NCBI GenBank assembly: GCA_963931865.1
Contig: OZ007514.1
Location: forward strand, 7,542,646-7,606,645
Length of the DNA stretch: 64,000 nt
Reading direction: 5' to 3'
Source of the DNA: Axinella damicornis
Lineage: Eukaryota > Porifera > Demospongiae > Axinellida > Axinellidae
Part shown: positions 51,286 to 61,287 of the stretch, piece by piece
Layout: each line of letters begins with the position of its first letter
Position numbering within the stretch: position 1 is the first letter of the stretch
The notes under the pieces: generated by a model
The model's database searches: none
What the model saw: the letters and a program-made list of their open reading frames with translations, nothing else
Told to the model about the DNA's origin: nothing
Translations under genes and position numbers: made by a program

Positions 51286-51809
51286 GCTTTATATTAGAGT
51301 AGGTCCTGGTTTGAAATGCACCCCTTGTTATCAAATGCAGAGTATGGAGAGTAATGACACAACCTGTGGTGTTGACAATGAGGATGATGCCAGTGGTGGG
51401 CATAATATTATGTGTGAGCCATACCAAGGAACGATGTGCACCTCTGTGCTGCAGTCTCTGCAGGATTGCTATGCACCAGGCCCAACAGACATCTTCGTCT
51501 CTTCACGTGGTGGGGATCAGTCCTCAGCAGAACAAAATGTACGGTTGTTAGTGTCTTTCCTGGAACTCTTCCGTGCCCCTCAGGCGTGTATGGATGCAGC
51601 ACTGCCCTTTACCTGCCACTACCTCTTTCCCCTCTGTGGTCCAAGAGGAGAACTCTTTCAACCCAATTGCACGTACTGCCTCTACGTAAACAATGAAGTG
51701 TGTGCCAATGTCTGGCAAACAGCACTGCAGAACCCTACCTTTGGAGTACTAGCTGCAGAAAGAATACCTCGATGCAGTGAGCTCCCTGTTTTTACACCCC
51801 AGTGTGAAG
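51286..51809 (+). CDS. Frizzled-like receptor, exon with cysteine-rich domain
   Basis: Starts after a strong acceptor (CTCCTCTTTTCAAATCAG) and ends at donor G/GTACAG in phase 1. It encodes a Frizzled-type extracellular domain: CEPYQGTMC, a helical stretch (VRLLVSFLELF), ACMDAALPFTCHYLFPLCGP, NCTYCLYVNNEVCANV, then IPRCSELPVF. The cysteine spacing, including CHYLFPLC and the final pairs, fits the CRD that binds Wnt or other ligands outside the cell. NDT and NCT are possible N-glycosylation sites. It is joined in phase to exons at 52105-52357 and 60915-60970, which add transmembrane helices 1 and 2, so this is the 5' half of a class F receptor gene. Orthology to a particular Frizzled or Smoothened is not clear. 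Confidence 0.82.
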
Positions 51810-52104
51810 GTACAGTATCATACTTAAGAGTGTGTAGTAGGTGTGGTGTGTGTAGTTGTACAGAGACTCCTGGGCTGTTAGCTGCTATAGAGTCCATAGA
51901 ATGATGTTTGTAAACATGTAATTGGGACCTGCCAGACAGCAGAAACAAGACCATTCTGTGTGATAATGCATAGCACACCATTTGCGCCACTATGCAAGAG
52001 AGTTCACGCCTCCCCCTATAACTTTGCTCCCTCTTGAATGATTTTCTAAATAAAACTCTCGATACAGTTTACCATGTTGGTACCATCCCTTGCAATTGCT
52101 GCAG
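51810..52104 (+). other. Intron of the Frizzled-like gene
   Basis: 295 bp, GTACAG...TTGCTGCAG, phase 1. Confidence 0.75.
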
Positions 52105-52357
52105 CTGGTTCCCCGTCCCCCAACTCTTCCCAGAGGGTGCTGCCTGGTTCTGGCATGGACAATGTCATGGACAACATCACTTGTGCCCCAGAATTCTCTC
52201 TTATCAATGCCTCCTGTGTAGCCCGGTGTGACTCTTGGGAGCAGAGCCCCCGTCACGTCACCGTGGCTGTGATGGTTGTGGAAATAGTGGCAGCTGCATT
52301 GGGGCTGCTTGCTGGATTCACACTTCTTGTGGTGTCATGTATCCGGCGGAGAAACAT
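52105..52357 (+). CDS. Frizzled-like receptor, linker and TM1 exon
   Basis: Acceptor GCTGCAG matches phase 1 of the previous exon. Encodes a Ser/Pro linker, NITCAPEFSLINASCVARC (two cysteines and two glycosylation sites just before the membrane) and a hydrophobic TM1 (VAVMVVEIVAAALGLLAGF) ending in a basic loop (CIRRRN). Donor AT/GTAAGTGAG, phase 2. The position of the cysteine pair before TM1 is as in Frizzleds. Confidence 0.82.
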
Positions 52358-52541
52358 GTAAGTGAGATGTACCACTATTGTCAGCAAATAGGTCTTTAGC
52401 AGATTTGGCAAGTGTTTATTTTAGCTTTTTTACCGATTCTCTGAATCCCCCATTCCTGTAACAACAACGGGTAGGGTAAGCTTGTTATAATTTAGTATCA
52501 TTGTTTGCAGGTCCAAACTTTAGCGCCACAAATAACCGTGA

Positions 52542-52639
52542 CTTAAAGTAGGCTTACGTATCAGTTTGATGCAATGTAGTAAGCAATAGCCTTAAAGTAG
52601 GCTTACGTATCAGTTTGATGCAATGTAGTAAGCAATAGC
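52542..52639. repeat. 49-bp tandem duplication
   Basis: Two identical 49-bp copies starting CTTAAAGTAGGCTTACG. Confidence 0.95.
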
Positions 52640-52675
52640 CTTGTTCCCATACTCCTTCCCGGAATCTTTCACGTA

Positions 52676-53114
52676 CCGTAGTCTCTCGAAAATACGCCCA
52701 TGGGCGATGAAATAGGCCCACCCAATTCGAAAGTAGGCCCACCCAAGCACATGCGTAAAATCAGCAAATATACGAGTGCCATACTGCAACAGTCATTCTA
52801 GCAAGGCTTTACTGCTACTACTCCCGGAGTTTCTCAGTGAGCAAGGAACAATCTCTTTGTGTGAGCAGCTACAAGAACAGCAAACAAGACACAGCAGGAG
52901 TGCTTGAATGATGTAGAGTGTGTGGCGATTGCACACACACAAAGACACAAACATGCAGTGCACAGCCAGCCTTCATTTCTTAGTCCAACCTCTTTGACAG
53001 TCTTCTTCCGGAGTTATTTAAGTGCGTTCCTTGTTGGAGCTAATGGGGTGGGCGTACTTTCGAGTAATAAATGACGCGAAAAAGGGGGGTGGGCGTATTT
53101 TCGAGAGACTACAG
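52676..53114. mobile_element. 439-bp inverted-repeat element with TA target site
   Basis: Ends CCGTAGTCTCTCGAAAATAC and GTATTTTCGAGAGACTACAG, flanked by TA (52674-52675, 53115-53116). The interior repeats GGCCCACCCAA motifs. No transposase; non-autonomous. Confidence 0.75.
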
Positions 53115-53116
53115 TA

Positions 53117-53790
53117 CTGTACAGAATGTTGGGGAGGAGCTGGAATGAGGCTAGTAAACAATCCTCGGTATTGTGTAGTATAGTGGGTTAGCAGCCGTGT
53201 GTAGTATAGTGGGTTAACAGCAGTGTGCAATGGGGATGAGACTATTGTGCTTTTTTTGACCAGTAACGTTATGCTACTCCCCAATGCTCCAGGTTATGTC
53301 CGTCTATGCTGTTGCTATATCCCGATTATTCTCTGATTAGTTCACTTGAGATCCAAAGCATTGTTTCTGTATGCCAGCGGGAGGCGCATAAATATTCATT
53401 CTGAAACCTGTGGAGACTTCAGTTGGTCTAGTATTGAAAGTACAGACCGCCGCAGAGCTAGAACCAGAAGTAGAACTAGCTAGACCACTAGAATCTAGAC
53501 TACTTTCGCTAGCAGCCTCACCGCTGGAAGCCATCCAGTGACACGTGGCAGAACCCGAACCCCAATCATGCCTGTATTCTCCGTTTATTCCCACATTATG
53601 CCAACTTCGTGAACCTATGCCCGAAACTGTGCTGGCATAATAGCCTCATCCCTAGTGTGCAATATAAGGTTGTACAAGCCACTTCTGTAGGTGAGCACTT
53701 TACCTCATTCATTGTGAATCTTAAATCTACCACAAACTCACCACTAATTAAATTCAGGTGAACTCTAGCTGTAACAGCTCTGAAACTATT
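53117..53790. other. Unassigned intronic sequence
   Basis: Duplicated GTGTAGTATAGTGGGTTA at about 53172-53215. A Ser-rich minus-strand frame at 53337-53594 is not recognised. Confidence 0.4.
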
Positions 53791-54478
53791 GGTTGCGTGT
53801 AAAACGCGGAACCTGGAATGGAATGGAACGTGGAATGGAACATGGAATGGAACGTGGAACGGATGTAAAATGTCCTAATAAGCCTAATAAGCGTGTTAAT
53901 TAAGGTGGGCGTTAATTGGGGCTGGCGCGAGCAAGCCTGCACATGCAGTAGTCGGCATAGACAGTGAGTCAAGGGAGATGGTGGCTGATGACAATCGTCG
54001 CGCGAGTGACAACCTGGCTACGCGAGACTACCCGTCACTACAGGTTGTTATGCCTGGGCCTGGATGGAGATGTCATGAATGTTAACATGTGCTGTATGAA
54101 CGTGTACTGTGCTAGTGCTATAGACCTAGCTGTGCTGCTATGCTGGCCCGAAGACCGTAATTATAGCCCTGGCCCCTGCTTCACTCGGATGGCATAGTCA
54201 TGTCAGCTAACATCTTGTTGTCTACTGTGAACTTCTCACTTCCAGGGCATACAACCTGCCGGTAGTCTCGCGTGGCCAGGCGCCTAGGCTGAGCTCTCTC
54301 TCGCGATATGATTGTCACTCGACTTAGCGAGACTTCACTCGCGCCAGCTCCAATTAATGCCCACCTTAATTAATACGCTTATTGGTCTCATTACGACATT
54401 TTACATCCGTTCCACGTTCCATTCCATGTTCCATTCCACGTTCCATTCCATTCCACGTTCCGCGTTTTACATGCAACC
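53791..54478. mobile_element. 688-bp inverted-repeat element, GGTTGC ends, 9-bp target duplication
   Basis: Second member of the family at 29167-29920: same ends, same GGAATGGAAC-type subterminal repeats, interior related in opposite orientation. The 9-bp direct repeat GAAACTATT is at 53782-53790 and 54479-54487. Confidence 0.88.
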
Positions 54479-54555
54479 GAAACTATTTGTGATTCTTCCT
54501 GACACTTGATGCTGCAACTCCATGCATTCCCCTTGTTTACTGAAAGACCATCCTA

Positions 54556-54770
54556 TAGTTACAGCGAATTTCAGTTGCGTTCGAATCTCCGTGTTGCGTT
54601 CGCTTCCGTACGGAATCGCGTGTAGACCGATTTTCATGCTGGTTCTGCTGACATCCTATTGCGAATATGCTGCTTCGTGTGTGCGTATTACAAGAGTACA
54701 TCCATACGTGATTCCGTACGGAAGCGAACGCAACACGGAGATTCGAACGCAACTGAAATTCGCTGTACGC
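54556..54770. mobile_element. 215-bp inverted-repeat element flanked by 12-bp direct repeats
   Basis: Near-perfect inverted repeats of about 57 bp (ACAGCGAATTTCAGTTGCG... at 54561; ...CGCAACTGAAATTCGCTGT ending 54766). AAGACCATCCTA flanks it at 54544-54555 and 54771-54782. Confidence 0.8.
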
Positions 54771-54818
54771 AAGACCATCCTACTAACAGACACACAGCAA
54801 CCCAATTGCAAGCTAACT

Positions 54819-55446
54819 AGTGGAATGTGTGACATTGTGGGGAGAGCGTGAGGGAGTGCATTTGCGAAATTAGCTATGTGGAACAGTTGTAGCTACAAGA
54901 CTGTCATCAAAATGTGACTACATGACTGAATAGCTCAGGTCACACAATATCAGACCAAAAGTACACTCGCATATGCACAACACAGAGTGAGGCTAGCTGA
55001 AGCAGTCTAGCGGCGATATGGATATATGGCAGGTATTAAACACAAAACCTACAGCAATGCATGCTGCACACTGGTCCAGGCCAGCACACCATGTGCTCTG
55101 CAGGATACGTACATGTAGCTACAGCCGCTCTGATGTCAACGAATAGGTAGGTCCACCAGCGGTGTTCGTCTTTGCTGTCGCCACCGGGAGGTACACTAAC
55201 AGAGGTAGGTAGGTCACGATTAATCTGTGCCTTTGTTGTCGCCATAGTCTTGGTGCCAGCAGACTCTCGCGCACGGCGATTTACGGTACGATGTCCGGAA
55301 ATGAATGCAATGTTTTGTACGTTATATTGCACGCGCCGGATTTACGGTATGGGAGACAGATCGACATACATATACGAAGTACAGCGCCATATAGCGCCGC
55401 ACGCGAGACTATGACTAGTGTGGGGCTCGCTCACGCTCGCCCAATT
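54819..55446. mobile_element. Diverged R-family element in the receptor intron
   Basis: Starts CTAGTGGAATGTGTGACATT then GTGGGGAGAGCGTGAGGGAG; ends TGTGGGGCTCGCTCACGCTC. The minus strand encodes PPGGDSKDEHRWWTYL, the diverged form of the R-family peptide. Confidence 0.6.
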
Positions 55447-56821
55447 ATATTGCCGCAAAAGATTTCTTTGGTTAGATAGTGTCCTGTGTTGTAAGAGAAT
55501 CCTCAAGCAAGAGTCATTTAGTGACTCTATTGAAGTTGTAGTTGCTTTGAAGAAGTAGCTCAAGGCTTCACAAGCAGAAAGTTTGTTGTACGCAAGACAT
55601 TATATAGTATGCCTACTACTAGCTTGTCTGCTTAGGCTGACTCACATTTTAGTCTGCGTGACATGTTGCTTGACAGAAGATGGTGTGCTGGACCAGTGGG
55701 CAACATACGTATAGGCAGCCTTGAACCCAACCGAGAGCCGATATGCCCGGGTTTGAAGCTAACACAAGGTTGTGTGTAATGTGCCTGTAGACTTCTTCAG
55801 CTGCAGTTCCTGCTTGTATGTGTGTATTCGTGGTGCATCGATTGTGCCAGCTAGCTCAGTTACATTTGTGTGCATGCATGTTCACTCGCTCAGGCTCACC
55901 CCACAACGGCTTGCATAGTAAAGACAGTATATATGCAGTACCAAAGCATGTAAACTTTAGATCGTTGTGTGCTTAATGCTACAGTTTGATCATGTGGGAG
56001 TCAAGGTCTCAAATACCTGCAGCATTCCAGTAGCATCCTACATAATCTGCTATCTGTAGTACAAATGTCTGGTTCAATGAAGGCCACACATTGCTCATGC
56101 CCATGATGTCACTGTATGTAATGTACTGCGAGTTGTTTTGCAGGAAGAGTGGCCTTGTAGTATGAAAGCCAAGTGTCTTCACAGTACAGTAAGAATGCCA
56201 GACCTACCTATTGTTGCAGGCAGCTCTACCTGTGCCCTTTGGGCTTCTAATGTGCCCTTTGTGGTCTGTTCTAATAGCAAGTCTGTACTTTGCCAGCCCA
56301 TTGGTACTTCTAACAACCAAGCCTGAAGACTTGACTACTAGTATAAGCGAGACTTCCCAAGGTTTCACAGTAGTATGAATCTCATTATGCACCCTTCTTA
56401 AACAAATTTCTGGCTTGAACACTGGCCAGCAGGGGACACTATAAACCGTGGACCCTGGGGACCCAGGAACGGGGACCCAAGCATCTTCAGCTGTTACGGG
56501 AGGCAGAAATGCAACTACAAGCCAAACCTCATGGTTATATCATCGCCAGGAGTATGCAAGTCAGCTTGGCACAAATCGGAAGACATTTACAGCATACGGC
56601 ATTATCCTCTAGCTTGTCTTCATCACTTTCCACTTCAGAATATTGTTAGATTTTCATTCTCCGGCCCCTCCAGCTAAGTCAGACTCTCGACACTACACAA
56701 GCTAGGCTACAAAAAGTATGTGACCTTTTCTATAGCACTGCGCTTTGAACTTTAATTCTGTTACAACTATTAGGTTTAATATTAGGCGTTAATACTTTGT
56801 ACATGTTCTTCTGCTTCTTTA
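55447..56821. other. Intronic, mostly unassigned
   Basis: An R-like end fragment (CACTCGCTCAGGCTCACCCC) at about 55882. Nothing else recognised. Confidence 0.45.
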
Positions 56822-57237
56822 ATAACTCTTTAGGGTCCAAATTCTTTCTCTAGGTCATTTTCAGTCTATAGAACACTTAAACATACCCTAATTTCTGTTC
56901 CCTGGCATTGCTGGGCTCGAAACTGCTCACACAGGTAATTTCAGCTATACTGAGCATATATGTGACTTAACCACACACACCAATTAACAAGCTTGCAATC
57001 AAGCCTCCTGAGAAATGCCAACCTGTCGTAGCTGAAAAACAGGCGATGTATGCTGGAAATGGAGGCCCTACAAGGCAAGACAGCTACTTTCTAAGTCCAT
57101 TTATGCCAAAAACGGCAGAAATGGCTCTCCCAGTGCCGACCAAGACCTTTCTATCGCGGAGCCCAGACACGGCCATGCTGTTTGCACCCTCCGGGTGCAC
57201 CCACCCACCTCCCCCTGTCCCGCCCTTTCTGCAGTAA
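56822..57237 (+). repeat. Dispersed repeat copy 1 (pair with 58668-59060)
   Basis: Shares TAACTCTTTAGGG, CTAATTTCTGTT, GGCTCGAAACTGCT, ACAGGTAATTTCAGCTATAC and a C-rich end (CACCCACCTCCCC) with 58668-59060, roughly 80% alike by eye. Confidence 0.8.
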
Positions 57238-57749
57238 GGATGGCCCTCTCGACTAGTTGACATGCAAAAAATGTAGTCAACAACCTTTATTCAGTCAACT
57301 AGTCGACTAATTCAACTAATTGTTCAGGCCCTAGAGACCACTCATGATCACCGACCAGCCTCTTTGACATATTGTGATTGGCGGCACAAACTGCTACAAG
57401 TGCCGGATATGTAGTAGCTAGTGTGCTGCATGCACATATACGTAGCTATAGACCATCTGCTACTAGTATATGGTGTGCTGTATGTACGGTTGGTATAGAT
57501 GTCTGTGGCTATAATTAGTTTTGAAGTAATGTTCTCTGTCCTCTGGTATTGCTATGCTCTGTCACATTCTGGTGATAGCCGTGTAAATGTGCATGCAACA
57601 GCTCCATATTTTGTACTTACTCAGGCTTGCCCCCACAATGTTGTGCATTCTTCTAGTTAATGAGGCAGATGGTTTGCCATTGGCAGGCTTCCACAAGGCA
57701 TCTATGCCCCTCTTACACCTTTCACCATTCAATTCATGGTCTATGTTAA
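57238..57749. other. Intronic, unassigned with an R-family end fragment
   Basis: 57588-57660 contains the R-family start in reverse (ACTCAGGCTTGCCCCCACAA ... GCATTCTTCTAG). Confidence 0.45.
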
Positions 57750-57910
57750 AGTTATACTACCAGCTGCTGTGGTTTATCAGGAATACACGAGGCTGTTATT
57801 CAATTAGAGGCCGTTATTCAATTAGAGGCCTTTATTCAATTAGAGGCCGCTGAGGCTTCAACAGCCAGTGTGTTCCTGATAAACCACAGCAGCTGGTAGT
57901 ACAACTGGCT
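57750..57910. mobile_element. Hairpin element with three 18-bp tandem repeats
   Basis: TACTACCAGCTGCTGTGGTT...ATCAGGAA on the left pairs with TTCCTGAT...AACCACAGCAGCTGGTAGTA on the right. Three near-identical units of TTATTCAATTAGAGGCC lie between at 57796-57849. Confidence 0.75.
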
Positions 57911-58030
57911 TGTACTACAGTGGCTTCTAAGTGCACTTCCTGAGTATACTAAAGTGGCTTCTGTGTACACAAATTTGTGCTGACAAGGGTGTATGGTAGT
58001 GAGGGGTGTATGGTAGTTAGACGGCGGGTA

Positions 58031-58541
58031 CCGTAGGCGCTCTAATTATGCGTTGCTCAAAAAATAATTATTTTTGAAATGCAACGCAACAATAGAAATT
58101 CGGTCAGCCAAACGGCGACGAACTTCGACGCATGATTAGAAAACACCTCGCTAGGTACCAAAGTCAGACGAGTGCCATTGCATAGCGGTTGTGTTCATTC
58201 CTCGTTGTCGGACTGTCGCTGCCTTTTCTCCTACATTGGGCGTCCGTATCCTGGGGCACAGAATACATAAGTGAGTTGCTGTCTCGTACCTTCACTGATG
58301 TCCCAGCCATATCGCAACTGTGTCTTTATACATCAACGTTCACAGGCAGTGATGTGACGAGCCATCTTCGCCGTTCATCTGTACTGTGTGCGCTTCGAGC
58401 TAGCTGCCATGCTGCCGTATATATTCGCGTTACGCAAATTAGTCCCCAGAGTGCGACGCATTATTGGAAATTATCGGTTTGAGATATTGAATTTTGAGAA
58501 TTAGCAGAATTAGAAAGGACGCATAATTAGAGTGCCTACGG
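58031..58541. mobile_element. 511-bp inverted-repeat element with TA target site
   Basis: Ends CCGTAGGCGCTCTAATTATG and CATAATTAGAGTGCCTACGG, flanked by TA at 58029-58030 and 58542-58543. A 98-codon open frame inside (58189-58482) has no recognisable motif. Confidence 0.75.
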
Positions 58542-58667
58542 TAGCAGGTTGCGCTATATAAACTGTGGTCGGCACCTTTCAAGTGCGTCATCACTGTAGT
58601 ACAAGTAACATAGATCCTCCCATTTGGAATTTAACGACTTAAACACACTGTGGCAATGTTAATTAAT

Positions 58668-59060
58668 TAACTCTTTAGGGCCCACATTTCTTCTGGAGGT
58701 CATTTTCCATCTCAACAGCAGTTAAACACCCTAATTTCTGTTTCCGGCCGTTGCTAGGCTCGAAACTGCTTACACAGGTAATTTCAGCTATACTAAAGAT
58801 ATTAACCAGACCCACCAATTAACAAACTTGCAATCAAGCCTCCCGAGAAATGTCAACCACATGTGGCTTAAAAACGGGCCATGAGCGCTGGAAATGGAGG
58901 GCCTGCAAGGCTAAGTCCACTTATGCTGAAAACAACGGAAATGGCCCTCCCAGTGCCGACAAAACCTTTGTACCGCAGAGCCCAGACACGGCCATGCTGT
59001 TTGCACCAATCGGGTGCACCCACCCACCTCCCCTTGTCCCGCCCTTTCTGCTGATGCAGA
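58668..59060 (+). repeat. Dispersed repeat copy 2 (pair with 56822-57237)
   Basis: See the partner; this copy has a perfect GGTGCACCCACCCACC and ends near GCCCTTTCTGC. Confidence 0.8.
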
Positions 59061-59114
59061 ACCTATCTCCCAAGGACATTGCTGGATGTGGCATCATGAA
59101 GCTGAAAGTCTCAC

Positions 59115-59378
59115 ACAGGGTTTAATCTACTGGGGGGGGGGGGGGGGGGGGGGGGGGGTTAGGGGGGAAGCTTCCCCCCCAAACAGTCTAGCTTTCCCCC
59201 CCAAAGAAGAGATTGACTATATCATTACATCATAGGTAATACCATATTAGGACTCAGATACTAATTGGAATAGCGCTGTAGGCCACACCTCTTCCGGGGT
59301 ATTAATTAACCTCAAAACATTTTGCACAGCACTTGCCACTACTTCCCCCCCAAACATTTTTTTCTAGATGAAACCCTG
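59115..59378. mobile_element. Short inverted-repeat element with poly-G
   Basis: CAGGGTTTAATCTACT at the left and CTAGATGAAACCCTG at the right are imperfect inverted ends. A run of about 27 G lies at 59132-59158, followed by GGGGGGAAGCTTCCCCCC, an 18-bp palindrome. No clear target duplication. Confidence 0.45.
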
Positions 59379-59408
59379 TCACCGTGCATATCTTAGGTCT
59401 TATATAAT

Positions 59409-60829
59409 TGGGGCGAGCCTGAGCGAGCCCCACATAGACAAGTTTGCTGCAAATTTTCCACATATTTCTATATATTTATATCGTACGTCGTGCCGTAAAT
59501 CACTTCCTGCTCGTATTATCGTGGGTTATTTCCAAACTGAGTTCGCTTCCTGCTGGGATGACTGAGTGGGGTTCACACGGAGCTGGACTACCCGATGAGA
59601 CTATGACCCCACTTATTTGCTGGGGGGCCGGGGTGAAGGCTCCTCGATCAAACATGTATGCTGAATTTGTGTACCACGATGGCTTCTCAGAAAAATGGGG
59701 GCTTGGTAAGTACGAGAGAATTGATGTGGAACAAGCGGACGATGCCGAACTGAGACGCGAACTATGAACAGTCTACCTCAACAAGGTCTTGCAAGGATGG
59801 AGACTATAGCGGGGCGGTGAGTCGCTAAAGTATTTCCTGAAAACGGGGAGAGCGCTTCAAGCCATCGCATGTCCTGCATGCAGAGCACATCATCACGGTG
59901 TGCAGCATGAATAGCTATAAACCATCACTGCGGTGTGATGTGCCTGTTACACTGTTTCAGCTATCGCCAGAGGATGGGATGTTGAGACAGTTGACACGGT
60001 AACACTAAACTCACTGTGACCGGGCATGACACAGATCTTGGCATCATAGTATGCTGGCATCAGCAGAGAACGAGGAAGTCCTCCTCGGTGGCAACAACAG
60101 AGATAGAGACCTCTCCTGGACCTACCTGCAAGACTGCTTCATTGTTCAACGCTGTGAAGTGCTTGAGTATATTTTTAGTGTCATAACTTCTGGCGTGATC
60201 TGTGTCCTTAAGTTGTGCTATGCTAGCCTCGTTCCCAGTCCCAAGCCCAGCTTTTCGTCGCTGCTTAGTACGGTAAAGCGGGGAGGGCCTGGTACATTTC
60301 CTCACGTGAGCATGACGTAATTGAAAACCGCAAAATTTTCAGAACGAAGACGCTACGTTTTGCGTGTTATTCAGCCATCTACACGTTCAACCCTCAGTGA
60401 GTATGACAGTCACCCCCCGCTAGCTAGATACGTGTGGTGTGTTACCTGGTACCTTCTCTCTTCTTGCTGTTCTGAGACCCACTACGCCAACGTTAAACTT
60501 CCGGTCTTTCTACCCCTTTCTACCCTTGACGTCACTCACGTGAGGAAATGTACCAGGCCCTCCCCGCTTTACCGTACTAAGCAGCGACGAAAAGCTGGGC
60601 GTGGGACTGGGAACAATGCTAGAGGTATGCTCCCCATCAGACTCACATTCTGATGACATGCACAGGCAACTGCTCCATGCACATTTCAGCACACACTGCT
60701 CCATGCACTTTTCAGCACATGCCGTACTGCTCCATGCACATTTCGCAACTGCTACATGCACATTCAGCACCTGCATGTACTCGCTCAAGCTCGCCCCACA
60801 AATGTCCTGCATTCCCCTAGTTATCATAG
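59409..60829 (-). mobile_element. R-family element, subtype 3, inverted, with 9-bp target duplication
   Basis: Starts TGGGGCGAGCCTGAGCGAGC and ends ...CTCGCCCCACAAATGTCCTG, CATTCCCCTAG. The direct repeat TTATATAAT is at 59400-59408 and 60830-60838. A 398-bp hairpin element is nested at 60224-60621. The plus-strand frame at 60051-60227 encodes LASAENEEVLLGGNNRDRDL, matching the minus-strand frame of the copies at 35.7 and 46.2 kb. Confidence 0.7.
60224..60621. mobile_element. 398-bp hairpin element of the TAGCCTCGT family, nested
   Basis: Long inverted repeats of about 90 bp (TAGCCTCGTTCCCAGTCCC ... GGGACTGGGAACAATGCTA). Flanks GTGCTATGC (60215-60223) and GAGGTATGC (60622-60630) match at 7 of 9. 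Other R copies give the empty site (GTGTTATGCTCCCC). Confidence 0.8.
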
Positions 60830-60914
60830 TTATATAATAAGCACAAGTGTTGGTGCAGCAGTGTAGTACTTTTGACTGGAACTTAACCTGAAGTGCTTCC
60901 TCCCACCCTCACAG

Positions 60915-60970
60915 GTTCTCCTTTCCATCAGTATTCATTGTGTACATGACGATTGGCTACTGTATCCTAG
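60915..60970 (+). CDS. Frizzled-like receptor, TM2 exon
   Basis: 56-bp exon after acceptor CCCACCCTCACAG, phase 2 in and phase 1 out (CTAG/GTATGTGTG). With the previous exon it reads RRRN-MFSFPSVFIVYM-TIGYCIL, continuing the first intracellular loop into TM2, as expected for Frizzled-like receptors. The intron before it is 52358-60914, 8.56 kb. Later exons are not found before the next gene starts at 62459, so the rest lies beyond the window or is lost. Confidence 0.75.
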
Positions 60971-61287
60971 GTATGTGTGGGTTGAGTCAGTGTTGTCTTG
61001 CTGGCAGTTGGGAAAATACCAATATTTTCCACAGCAAGGTTACTCATCACTGAAATTACTACTAGAGTGCATAAGTAAACATTATCGTGTTTGTTCATGA
61101 TTGGAGCAAATGCTAACGGTCTCTATGAAAACCGTTACTACTCATTTTGTGAGTGGAAGTACTGATGGGAACATAAGTACCTTATGAATCATAGAGTCCG
61201 TAGACTGGGATACGACGTAAACGTAATACATGACAATACAATGTACGTATCTCTCAAAACCTCATAAACGGCTGACTTATATGCGTT

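Noticed and set aside
51286..51904. Reading the CRD frame on to 51904 as the end of a secreted protein
   Set aside because: A good donor at 51810 with phase matching the TM1 exon makes splicing more likely; a read-through secreted form cannot be excluded.
58189..58482. Signal-peptide-like frame in the receptor intron as an extra exon
   Set aside because: It lies wholly inside a TA-flanked inverted-repeat element, has no ATG at its start and no homology I recognise.
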